From: JBDSTZ01 sp039927975
GTDB taxonomy: Bacteria > Pseudomonadota > Gammaproteobacteria > Burkholderiales > Burkholderiaceae_D
Assembly (NCBI GenBank): GCA_039927975.1
Contig: JBDSTZ010000650.1
Location: 1 to 14,491, forward strand
Length of the DNA: 14,491 nucleotides
Reading direction: 5' to 3'
The position numbers and the translations under genes were made by a program. Shown here one piece after another: positions 1 through 8,370 of this stretch. The notes beneath the pieces were generated by a model that ran no database searches, was not told the origin of the DNA, and worked only from the letters and a program-made list of their open reading frames with translations. Position 1 is the stretch's first letter. The number at the start of each line of letters is the position of its first letter.

Positions 1-2004
<2,004 letters not shown>

Positions 2005-2011
2005 GGCCGGC

Positions 2012-2215
2012 GTGATCGAGATCGAACTTAACGGCGCCGCCCACCAGGTGGCGCAGGGCTCCAGTTTGCAGGCGCTGATCGCCTCGCTCGCGCTGGAAAA
2101 CCAGGCGCTGGCGCTGGCGGTCAACCGCCAGGTGGTGCGGCGCGAGCGCTGGCATGATCAGCAGCTCCAGGCCGGTGATAAGGTCGACGTGGTGCGGGCA
2201 ATCGGTGGCGGCTAG
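2012..2215 (+). CDS. thiS: Sulfur carrier protein ThiS
   Basis: ThiS is the small ubiquitin-fold carrier that, as a C-terminal thiocarboxylate, donates sulfur to ThiG for thiazole formation. The 67-residue product has the expected size. It starts with the MIEIELNG strand, contains the usual LALAVNRQVVRR segment, and ends in RAIGGG, which supplies the obligatory terminal Gly-Gly. The start is GTG. A GAGG Shine-Dalgarno at 2003-2006 overlaps the thiC stop codon and lies 5 bp upstream, so translation is probably coupled to thiC. No thiF-type activating enzyme is encoded in the window; activation of the tail would have to come from elsewhere in the genome. Confidence 0.93.
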   Translation: MIEIELNGAAHQVAQGSSLQALIASLALENQALALAVNRQVVRRERWHDQQLQAGDKVDVVRAIGGG

Positions 2216-2449
2216 CGGCGCGGCAGTCTCCGGCGGCTAACGGCACCGGCCGTCGCAGCGGCGCCCGTTCGGCGCATCGGCGGCGGCGCGTGGTCGGCCC
2301 GTCCACGGCGGCGCGTGTTCGGCCCGTCGACGTCGACGAGCGATGCGGTTCATTGTCGGCGGTGAGGGGCGCGGTGGCGAGCGTGGCGGTAGCGAGTGTC
2401 GCGGCTGCGCCTATAAAACAGTGTAGAGATCAGGGAAAGATAAACAGCA
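2216..2449. other. Repetitive GC-rich gap between thiS and thiG
   Basis: This 234-bp stretch breaks an otherwise tight operon. I see no convincing gene in either strand. It is rich in CGGC/GCGG words and holds a 25-bp tandem duplication at 2282-2331. Near its 3' end the composition shifts, with TATAAA at 2412-2417 and AAAGATAAA just before thiG. TATAAA could be a -10 element, but no matching -35 lies at the right distance. An AGGGA at 2432-2436 is a rather distant ribosome-binding site for thiG. Confidence 0.6.
2282..2331. repeat. 25-bp tandem repeat, two copies
   Basis: Two adjacent 25-bp units, 2282-2306 and 2307-2331, both start with GGCGGCGCGTG and share TCGGCCCGTC. They differ at two positions (G/T in the middle, C/G near the end). 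A looser third match (GCGCCCGTTCGGC) lies just upstream around 2261-2273. The units are non-coding, between thiS and thiG. Confidence 0.8.
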
Positions 2450-3265
2450 ATGACAGTCAATCATGAAGCACTGGTGCAGGGCCCGCAGGACGCGCCCCTG
2501 ACCATCGCCGGCAAACAGTACAGATCGCGCCTCTTGGTCGGCAGCGGCAAATACCGCGACCTGGCGCAAACGCGCGAGGCGACCGACGCCGCCGGCGCGG
2601 AAATCATCACGGTGGCGATCCGCCGCGTGAACATCGGCCAGGACCCCAAGGCTCCCAGCCTGCCCGACGTGCTGCCGCCGTCGCAATACACCATCCTGCC
2701 GAACACGGCGGGCTGCTACACCGCCAAGGATGCGGTCTATACGCTGCAGCTGGCGCGCGAACTGCTGAACGGCCACAAGCTCGTCAAGCTCGAAGTGCTG
2801 GGCGACGAGAAGACCTTGTTCCCGCACATGCCGGAAACCCTGGTCGCGGCCGAGGCCTTGGTGCGCGACGGCTTCGACGTGATGGTCTATTGCAGCGACG
2901 ATCCGATCCAGGCCAAGCTGCTCGAAGACATCGGCTGCGTGGCGGTGATGCCGCTGGCTTCGCTGATCGGCTCCGGCATGGGCATCCTCAATCCGTGGAA
3001 CCTGTCGCTGATCATCGAACAAGCCAAGGTGCCGGTGCTGGTCGACGCCGGCGTCGGCACCGCCTCCGACGCCGCCATCGCGATGGAGCTCGGCTGCGAC
3101 GGTGTGCTGATGAACAGCGCGATCGCCGGCGCACGCGACCCGGTGCGCATGGCGCGCGCGATGCGCCTGGCAGTTGAAGCGGGCCGCGAAGCCTTCCTCG
3201 CCGGCCGCATCGCCAAACGTTTCGCCGCCTCGCCGTCCTCGCCGATGGCTGGACGGATGACATGA
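2450..3265 (+). CDS. thiG: Thiazole synthase ThiG
   Basis: ThiG builds the thiazole phosphate ring of thiamine from 1-deoxy-D-xylulose 5-phosphate, dehydroglycine and sulfur carried by ThiS. The 271-residue protein is a TIM barrel of normal family length. Recognisable parts are SRLLVGSGKY (about 26-35), ILPNTAGCYTA (82-92), VKLEVLGDEKTLFPH (112-126) with Lys113 as the Schiff-base lysine, DVMVYCSDDP, AVMPLASLIGSGMGI, and the phosphate-binding end VLVDAGVGTASDAAIAMELG with VLMNSAIAGA. The ATG at 2450 is the first good start, preceded by AGGGAAAGA. Its stop overlaps the thiD start by 4 bp (ATGA), so the two are translationally coupled. Dehydroglycine would come from ThiO or ThiH, neither of which is seen here. 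Confidence 0.96.
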   Translation: MTVNHEALVQGPQDAPLTIAGKQYRSRLLVGSGKYRDLAQTREATDAAGAEIITVAIRRVNIGQDPKAPSLPDVLPPSQYTILPNTAGCYTAKDAVYTLQLARELLNGHKLVKLEVLGDEKTLFPHMPETLVAAEALVRDGFDVMVYCSDDPIQAKLLEDIGCVAVMPLASLIGSGMGILNPWNLSLIIEQAKVPVLVDAGVGTASDAAIAMELGCDGVLMNSAIAGARDPVRMARAMRLAVEAGREAFLAGRIAKRFAASPSSPMAGRMT

Positions 3266-4005
3266 TGCGGCCATCGGTGCTGGTGTTCGCCGGGCTCGAT
3301 CCCTCGGGCGGCGCCGGCATCAGCGCCGATATCGAGGCAATCGGCGCCCAGGGCGCGCACGCGCTGCCGGTGGTCACCGCGCTGACGGTGCAGGACAACA
3401 ACCGCGTGCACGACGTGGTGCCGGTCGACCGCGCACTGCTGCTGCGCCAGGCGCGCGTGCTCGCCGCGAGTATCGAGATCAAGGCGGTCAAGATCGGCAT
3501 CCCCGGCAACCGCGCCAACGCCGAAGCCATCGCCGTCATCATCGGCGAACTGCGCGTGCAGCATCCGGCCTTGCCGGTGGTGCTCGACCCGGTGCTCGCC
3601 AGCGGTCATGGCGACAGTCTCGCGCGTGGCAACGCGCTGGCCGCGCTGGCGCCGCTGCTGGAAGTGGCGACCGTGGTCGTGCCGAATCTGCCCGAAGCAC
3701 AGGCGCTCGGCGAGGCCGGCTGCCCGCACGTGCTGGTCACCGGCGGCCACGCGCAGGACGAACAGGTGATCAATCGCTGGCACCACGGCGGCCACGTGCG
3801 CGAGTGGGCCTGGCCGCGCCTGGCCGGCGAGTTTCATGGCAGCGGCTGCACATTGGCGGCAGCGATCGCCGCCCGCCTGGCGGTGGGCGATTCAATGGAA
3901 ACGGCGCTCGAACGCGCGCAGCGCTATTGCGCCCTGAGCCTGTCCGCCGCCTACCGCATCGGCGCCGGGCAGAGTGTCCCTGGGCGCCAACTCACACAGC
4001 ACTAA
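3262..4005 (+). CDS. thiD: Hydroxymethylpyrimidine / phosphomethylpyrimidine kinase ThiD
   Basis: ThiD phosphorylates HMP and HMP-P to HMP-PP, the activated pyrimidine used by ThiE. The product has 247 residues, slightly shorter than the usual ~265. It has the ribokinase-fold signature of the ThiD family: AGLDPSGGAGISADIEA near the N-terminus (10-26), VTALTVQDNN (38-47), VKIGIPGN (76-83), VVLDPVLASGHGD (106-118), and the anion-hole motif GSGCT at 193-197 with the ThiD-type cysteine (Cys196). The usual KIGML substrate loop reads KIGIPG here, a variant. The ATG at 3262 overlaps the thiG stop; a second ATG follows at 3265. The thiE ribosome-binding site overlaps its own stop codon. Confidence 0.93.
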   Translation: MMRPSVLVFAGLDPSGGAGISADIEAIGAQGAHALPVVTALTVQDNNRVHDVVPVDRALLLRQARVLAASIEIKAVKIGIPGNRANAEAIAVIIGELRVQHPALPVVLDPVLASGHGDSLARGNALAALAPLLEVATVVVPNLPEAQALGEAGCPHVLVTGGHAQDEQVINRWHHGGHVREWAWPRLAGEFHGSGCTLAAAIAARLAVGDSMETALERAQRYCALSLSAAYRIGAGQSVPGRQLTQH

Positions 4006-4015
4006 AGGATTTTTC

Positions 4016-4621
4016 ATGCGTGGACTTTATCTCGTCACCCCCAACTGGGACGACACCGCGCGCCTGCTCGATTGCACCGAGCAGGCGCTGGTTGCGGGCG
4101 TGGCGCTGCTGCAATACCGCCACAAGAGCGCCTCACCGGCATTGCGGCGCGAGCAGGCCGGCGCCTTGCTGGCCTTGAGCCGCCGCCATGGCTGCCCCTT
4201 CATCGTCAATGATTTCGTCGAACTGTGCGAAGAGATCGACGCCGACGGCGTGCACCTGGGCGGCACCGACGCCAGCGTGGCCGAGGTGCGCGCGCGGCTT
4301 GGCGCGGGCAAGATCATCGGCGCCTCCTGCTACGGCGACCTCGCGCTGGCGCATGCGGCGGAGCAGGGCGGCGCCAGTTACGTCGCGTTCGGCGGCTTCT
4401 ATCCGTCGCTGGTCAAGGTCTATCCGGTGACGACCGCGCCGGCGATCGTGACGCAAGCGAAGGCCGCGCTGGCGCTGCCGGTGGTGGTCATCGGCGGCAT
4501 GACGGTCGCCAACGCGGCCCCACTGGCTGACCGTGGCGCCGACATGGTGGCGGCTATCACCAGCGTCTACCAGGCGAGCGACATCGGCGCGGCCGTGCGC
4601 GGCTTCCGATCCCTGTTCTAG
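4016..4621 (+). CDS. thiE: Thiamine-phosphate synthase ThiE
   Basis: ThiE joins HMP-PP and thiazole phosphate to give thiamine monophosphate, the last step encoded by this operon. It is a 201-residue TIM barrel of normal length. Motifs are LYLVTP (4-9), QYRHKS (33-38, pyrophosphate-binding strand), FIVND (62-66), DADGVHLGG (75-83), IGASCYGD (101-108), YVAFGGFYPS (122-131) and VVVIGGMT (156-163). The start chosen is ATG 4016, because AAAGGA at 4004-4009, overlapping the thiD stop, lies at ideal distance. A GTG at 3974 in the same frame would add 14 residues inside thiD and has no ribosome-binding site. No intrinsic terminator is visible after it; a weak ACAGC/GCTGT hairpin lies at 4633-4647. 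Confidence 0.95.
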   Translation: MRGLYLVTPNWDDTARLLDCTEQALVAGVALLQYRHKSASPALRREQAGALLALSRRHGCPFIVNDFVELCEEIDADGVHLGGTDASVAEVRARLGAGKIIGASCYGDLALAHAAEQGGASYVAFGGFYPSLVKVYPVTTAPAIVTQAKAALALPVVVIGGMTVANAAPLADRGADMVAAITSVYQASDIGAAVRGFRSLF

Positions 4622-4667
4622 CCGTCCTGCCCACAGCATGCCGCTGTCGCCTATGATGGCGGCACGC

Positions 4668-4694
4668 GGACAGCAGGGACAGCAGGGACAGCTT
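4668..4694. repeat. Three 9-bp tandem repeats carrying a Shine-Dalgarno
   Basis: GGACAGCAG occurs at 4668-4676 and 4677-4685, followed by GGACAGCTT at 4686-4694. The array abuts the ATG at 4697. Each unit junction creates AGGGA; the last (4684-4688) is at Shine-Dalgarno distance from the start codon, so the ribosome-binding site lies inside the repeat. Confidence 0.85.
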
Positions 4695-4696
4695 GA

Positions 4697-5356
4697 ATGA
4701 AACAGGAACAATTCGCCAGCGATGGCTATGTCGTCGTGCCCGGGGTACTGACGCCGGCGCACTGCGCGCGACTGGCCGCGTCCGTGTCCGTCGGGGCCGG
4801 CGCCGCCGGCAGCCGAAGCCTACTGGCGCAAGACTGGTGCGCCGCGCTGGCGATCGAACTGCGCCGCGACTCCGCGCTGGCGGGTTTGATTCCCGCTACC
4901 CATGTGGCGGTGCAGTGCAACTACTTTGAAAAGTCGGCGTCATGCAACTGGCTGGTGCCGCTGCACCAGGACTTGAGCATTCCCGTGGCGGACCGGGTCG
5001 ACGGAGCCGGGCTGCGCGGTTGGTCGGAAAAGGAGGGCGAGCTGTTTGTCCATGCGCCGCCCGAGGTGCTCGGCCAGCTCATCGCCTTGCGCCTGCATTT
5101 GGACCCGTGCGGCGCCGTTGACGGCCCGCTCAAGGTGGTGCCAGGCTCGCATGCATCGGGACGGATGGCGGCAGGCGCGGTAGCGGACCGGCCGGCGCTG
5201 GCGATCGAAGCGGACATCGGCGATGCGCTGCTCATGCGCCCCCTGTTGCTGCACGCCTCGTCGAAATCGGCTGGCTGCGGCCGGCGCAGGGTGCTGCACG
5301 TGGTGTTTGGTCCGCCGGCATTGCCACAAGGTCTAAGTTGGCGCCATGCCATCTGA
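4697..5356 (+). CDS. Phytanoyl-CoA dioxygenase (PhyH) family Fe(II)/2-oxoglutarate oxygenase
   Basis: The product is a 219-residue cytosolic protein of the PhyH superfamily of non-haem iron, 2-oxoglutarate-dependent hydroxylases. The iron facial triad can be read as His90 and Asp92 (in PLHQDL) plus His186 (LLLHASSKS), followed by the arginine-rich RRRVLHVVF near 196-204 that normally supplies the 2-oxoglutarate-binding Arg. The segment GPLKVVPGSH (143-152) is the family's conserved strand before the distal triad. It is shorter than typical PhyH proteins (about 250-300). The start ATG 4697 has an AGGGA ribosome-binding site within the tandem repeats. The gene follows thiE by 75 bp on the same strand and may be read through from the thi operon, but nothing links its substrate to thiamine. 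The substrate is unknown. Confidence 0.85.
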   Translation: MKQEQFASDGYVVVPGVLTPAHCARLAASVSVGAGAAGSRSLLAQDWCAALAIELRRDSALAGLIPATHVAVQCNYFEKSASCNWLVPLHQDLSIPVADRVDGAGLRGWSEKEGELFVHAPPEVLGQLIALRLHLDPCGAVDGPLKVVPGSHASGRMAAGAVADRPALAIEADIGDALLMRPLLLHASSKSAGCGRRRVLHVVFGPPALPQGLSWRHAI

Positions 5357-5373
5357 ATGCGCGCCTCGGCTTG

Positions 5374-5415
5374 GACAAAATGGAAATTAATGTTGGCAAG
5401 CAAGAACATTTTGTC
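5374..5415. promoter_or_regulatory. Perfect 9-bp inverted repeat upstream of a sigma-54-type promoter
   Basis: GACAAAATG (5374-5382) is mirrored exactly by CATTTTGTC (5407-5415), with 24 bp between the arms. The centre lies about 125 bp before the predicted start of the PEP-CTERM transcript, the usual distance for an upstream activator site of a sigma-54 enhancer-binding protein. Alternatively it is a hairpin after the PhyH gene (18 bp past its stop), but no T-run follows. The sequence around it is markedly AT-rich compared with the window. Confidence 0.5.
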
Positions 5416-5491
5416 GAAGAATTTTACATATCTATTTACCAACTCAAATTTCATTTTTGTAACTATATGTTTCTAAAGAACAAAAGCTCTC

Positions 5492-5508
5492 TGGAACGAT
5501 CTTTGCTT
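5492..5508 (+). promoter_or_regulatory. Sigma-54 (RpoN) -24/-12 promoter for the PEP-CTERM gene
   Basis: TGGAACGATCTTTGCTT matches the RpoN consensus TGGCACG-N4-TTGCW at all but one position. GG is at 5493-5494 and GC at 5505-5506, the invariant 12-bp register. Transcription would start near 5518, giving a leader of about 30 nt before the ATG at 5548. RpoN control of PEP-CTERM genes is established for several exosortase-bearing betaproteobacteria, so context and motif agree. Confidence 0.8.
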
Positions 5509-5547
5509 AGGGAGTGACCGTTGTTCAAAACTACACGGGAACTTAAA

Positions 5548-6210
5548 ATGAAAATCTCCACACTCTTCGCGACGCTCGTCGCCTCGCTGCTGGTCGGCCT
5601 CGCCGCCAGCGGTTCGGCCAATGCCACAGCTTTTTCGGTCACCTCGGCTACCATCGACCAGGGCACCGGCTACGGCGTCGACGATTCTGAGCAAACCAAC
5701 GCCAATCCGACCTTGCTCGGCGCCGTGTTCACGAACACCTTCGTGGCGCAAAATTTCGCCCTGAGCGTCCTCAACAGTACCAAGGTATTCGACGTCGGCA
5801 CCATCCTGTTCAACGAGCCGAACACCAATTCCGGCATCGTCGCCGCCGAAACGGACAATCTCGGCGTTACCGTAAACTTCTTGTTCACCGCGCCCGACAA
5901 TGTCGCCCACCTGGTCACGGCCAGCGGCAATGCCGTGACTGGTCCGGTAAACGATACCGACGTGGACTTTTCGATTGTCTGGGCCCCTGTCACGATCAAT
6001 TTCGGCACCAACGGCAAGTACGGCATCTCGCTGTCCGACCTCTCATGGGCCGGCAGCAGCACCCAGACCCTGGCCGCGACGATTACCCTGCTGGCGCTCG
6101 ACGGTCAGACCAACGCCAACGCAGTGCCTGAGCCTGCGAGCCTGGCCCTGCTGGCACTCGGCCTGGCCGGTATCGCCAGCCAGCGCAAGCGCGCCAAGCG
6201 TTCCGTCTAA
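5548..6210 (+). CDS. Secreted PEP-CTERM sorting-domain protein
   Basis: The 220-residue protein is made for export and exosortase processing. It has an N-terminal signal peptide (MKISTLF, then a hydrophobic stretch ending ASGSANA, cleavage near residue 26) and a C-terminal PEP-CTERM tail: VPEP at 193-196, a transmembrane stretch (ASLALLALGLAGIA) and a basic end (QRKRAKR). The exosortase/EpsH system cuts such tails at the outer surface, usually in exopolysaccharide-producing Gram-negatives. The middle (about 27-190) is Thr/Ala/Asn-rich, cysteine-free and of no recognised domain. The start chosen is ATG 5548, behind CGGGA (5535-5539). A TTG at 5521 in frame would fall at the predicted transcript start and has no ribosome-binding site. 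It stands alone, with its own promoter and terminator. It may be a matrix or floc protein, by analogy only. Confidence 0.93.
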   Translation: MKISTLFATLVASLLVGLAASGSANATAFSVTSATIDQGTGYGVDDSEQTNANPTLLGAVFTNTFVAQNFALSVLNSTKVFDVGTILFNEPNTNSGIVAAETDNLGVTVNFLFTAPDNVAHLVTASGNAVTGPVNDTDVDFSIVWAPVTINFGTNGKYGISLSDLSWAGSSTQTLAATITLLALDGQTNANAVPEPASLALLALGLAGIASQRKRAKRSV

Positions 6211-6232
6211 TTCAGACATGGCGTCAGGAGAG

Positions 6233-6258
6233 CCCGGTGCGTGCGCCGGGTTTTTTTT
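6233..6258 (+). terminator. Intrinsic terminator after the PEP-CTERM gene
   Basis: The inverted repeat CCCGGTGCGTGCGCCGGG (6233-6250) forms a 7-bp stem with one G-T wobble and a CGTG loop, followed directly by eight T residues (6251-6258). It lies 23 bp after the stop codon. Confidence 0.92.
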
Positions 6259-6329
6259 CGGGTACGCGCTGCAGGGCGCGTTGACTTGCAGGTGAAAGTC
6301 CTCTGCCCACCGGCGCCAGAGCCGCGCGC

Positions 6330-7262
6330 CTAGGCGCTGGCCGCCGTGCCGGCCAGCTTGTCCTCGGGCGCATCGGTTCCGTCACCGTCCACGATGGCGG
6401 CCGGCGCGCTGGCCGCCACCAGGCTCAGACGCGGCTGCGCGAACTGTTCCCTGAGGAAGGCGGCGATCTTCTCCTGCGTGCTGGCCAGGTAGGGAATCGT
6501 CAGGTGGTCCGAATGCGGCACGATCTCGTCCTTGTACAGCGTGCCGAGCTGGGCCACCAGCAGATCGGTGTGCGAATGCGGCACGATGTCGTCGCTGGCC
6601 GCGCGCAGCACATAGGTCGGCGCCTTCAGCGAGGGCGCATACTTGACCGATTCAAACTTGTGGCGCAACACGTACTCGACCGGCACGGCGCGGAAACGCC
6701 GCTTGGCGATCGCCAGGATCGAGTCGTACGGCGTGATCAGCACCACCGCGTGGGCCGGGCGCTCCTTCGCCACCTGCACCGCCACGCCCGAACCGAGACT
6801 GCGGCCCACCACCGCGATGCGGGCCGGATCGATGTTCGGCCGCGCGCCCAGCCAGTCGAACAGCATGCGCCCGTCGTCGACGATGTGCAGCTCGGCCGGG
6901 TCGCCGTGCGATTCGCCATAGCCGCGATAATTAACGGCCAGCACCGCCATGCCGGGGAACAGCCGGCCGGCGTCGCGCGCGACCCACGACACTTCCTCGG
7001 AACGGCCGCCAAAATACACCACGCCCGGATGCGGGCCCGGCACCTTCGGCGTCATCAGCCAGCCCGACAGGCGGGTGCCGTCTTTACTGTGCAGCACGAT
7101 GGGCCGGGTCCGGTGGCCGCTGCTGCGCGGCCGGTCGACTTCGCGCCGCACATTCGGATTGAACAGCAGGCGGCGCTGGCCGGCCGCGACCGCAGCGGTC
7201 ATTCCCAACCACAATACGCTGGCCAGTCCTGCAAGACTTGCTACTTTTTTGGTGTTGTTCAT
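6330..7262 (-). CDS. Alpha/beta hydrolase with N-terminal signal/anchor (Bem46/ABHD13-like)
   Basis: The product is a serine hydrolase of 310 residues. A hydrophobic N-terminal segment (about residues 7-28) follows a basic start and looks like a signal anchor or signal peptide, so the enzyme probably works in the periplasm or at the membrane. The catalytic fold is clear: VVYFGG (oxyanion region, 81-86), NYRGYGESHGDP (111-122), the nucleophile elbow GRSLGS with Ser155, the acid in RAASDDIVPHS (Asp224 or 225), and His253 in PHSDHLTIP. Arrangement and motifs fit the Bem46/ABHD13 type of peptidase- or esterase-like hydrolases; the substrate is not predictable. The start ATG at 7262 is preferred to a GTG two codons upstream. 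A tail of about 35 Ala/Asp-rich residues follows the fold. It is divergent from the next gene. Confidence 0.85.
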   Translation of the reverse strand: MNNTKKVASLAGLASVLWLGMTAAVAAGQRRLLFNPNVRREVDRPRSSGHRTRPIVLHSKDGTRLSGWLMTPKVPGPHPGVVYFGGRSEEVSWVARDAGRLFPGMAVLAVNYRGYGESHGDPAELHIVDDGRMLFDWLGARPNIDPARIAVVGRSLGSGVAVQVAKERPAHAVVLITPYDSILAIAKRRFRAVPVEYVLRHKFESVKYAPSLKAPTYVLRAASDDIVPHSHTDLLVAQLGTLYKDEIVPHSDHLTIPYLASTQEKIAAFLREQFAQPRLSLVAASAPAAIVDGDGTDAPEDKLAGTAASA

Positions 7263-7484
7263 GAGCACCAGTCTACCTGTGTTTTAGGGCTTTCGTGGCC
7301 GGTTCACGCAGCAGTGCGCGCCGGCACGCGGTGTTCAGAATCGAGCGTGGCCTTCCTGCAACGCTGGCTTTCAGCACGGGCGTGCGGGCGCCGTGCCTTG
7401 CCGGCTTTGTGTAGTATCGGGGTAGGATTTTTCCGCATGCGCCTGCGTCGCGCACGCGGCGTTTGCCATTCGAAAGGGGGAGCC

Positions 7485-8348
7485 ATGTCGCCAGCGGCCC
7501 TGATCACCATTCACGGCATGGGAGACACCCCGGCCACCTACGCCGACGACCTGCGCCGCCGGGTGGCCGACCGGGTTGGCACGCGTTTCGCCCAGCAGGT
7601 CGATTTCCGCGCCGTGTATTACCAATCCATCCTGCAAGCCAACGAACAGGTCGTGTGGGACCGGGTCGATGCGCGCGCCAAGCTCCATTACGACCAGTTG
7701 CGGCGCTTCCTGCTGTTCGGCTTCGGCGACGCCGCCGGGCTTGAAAACCGCAAGGAGGAACCGGGTTCGGTGTACGAACTGGCGCAAATGGAAATCGCCA
7801 AGACCCTGCTCGACGCCTGCGGCCGCAACGGCCCGGGCACGCCGCTGGTGTTCCTCAGCCATTCACTGGGCGGCCAGGTCTTGTCGAACTATATTTACGA
7901 CGCGCAGAAGGCGCGCAGCGGTTTGCCGGTCGCGGCCGGCGTGTGGCGCGACATCGACCACTGGGCCATCACCTTGCGCGGCAAGGCGCTGAGCGCGCCC
8001 GAGAAAGCTTTCCTGGCGGCCGAGACGGCGATGGGCTGGATCAGCACCGGCTGCAATATTCCCATCTTCGTCGCCGCGCACAAGGAGATGACGATCATCC
8101 CGATCGCCCGGCCCCGGCCCAATTTTCGCTGGATTAATATCTACGATCCCGACGACGTGCTTGGCTGGCCCTTGCAGCCGCTGTCCGAGGGCTACCGGCT
8201 GCTGGTCGAAGACCGCGCGATCAATGCCGGCCAGGGCCTGATCAACTGGATCCTGAAAAGCTGGAACCCGCTGTCACACAATGCCTACTGGTCCGATGCC
8301 GAGGTGGTGGAGCCGCTGGCCGGGATGTTGCTGCAGCTGATCAGTTAA
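7485..8348 (+). CDS. Alpha/beta hydrolase of unknown substrate
   Basis: The 287-residue cytosolic protein has no signal peptide. It begins with a first strand and oxyanion motif ALITIHGMGDTP (5-16). The nucleophile elbow is LSHSLGGQV with Ser127, in the G/S-x-S-x-G form typical of lipase-like hydrolases. An acidic candidate lies in INIYDPDDVLGWPL (Asp221-224), and the closing histidine is His265 in NPLSHNAYW. This conserved pattern is found in uncharacterised bacterial hydrolases; I cannot assign a substrate. The start ATG 7485 sits behind a strong AAGGGGGA. The frame is open upstream into the antisense of the neighbouring gene, but only the ATG has a ribosome-binding site. It converges on the pirin gene with 22 bp between stops and no terminator visible there. 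The 222-bp divergent spacer (7263-7484) shows no clear promoter. Confidence 0.8.
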   Translation: MSPAALITIHGMGDTPATYADDLRRRVADRVGTRFAQQVDFRAVYYQSILQANEQVVWDRVDARAKLHYDQLRRFLLFGFGDAAGLENRKEEPGSVYELAQMEIAKTLLDACGRNGPGTPLVFLSHSLGGQVLSNYIYDAQKARSGLPVAAGVWRDIDHWAITLRGKALSAPEKAFLAAETAMGWISTGCNIPIFVAAHKEMTIIPIARPRPNFRWINIYDPDDVLGWPLQPLSEGYRLLVEDRAINAGQGLINWILKSWNPLSHNAYWSDAEVVEPLAGMLLQLIS

Positions 8349-8370
8349 GTGCAGTTCGCGGCGTCGGGCC

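Noticed and set aside
2412..2417. TATAAA as a sigma-70 -10 element for thiG
   Set aside because: No TTGACA-like hexamer lies 16-18 bp upstream (that place reads GTAGCG). It is kept only as a remark in the intergenic entry.
6259..6329. TTGCAGGTGAAAGTCC-like segment resembling a piece of a group II intron domain
   Set aside because: Only a short word matches what I remember. There is no domain V hairpin, no intron-encoded protein and no boundary sequence, so chance is the better explanation. A covariance-model search for group II introns would settle it.
6504..7484. Upstream extension of the second alpha/beta hydrolase to a 614-residue frame
   Set aside because: The added part is antisense to the minus-strand hydrolase. 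The ATG at 7485 has a strong AAGGGGGA and begins with the family's first strand.
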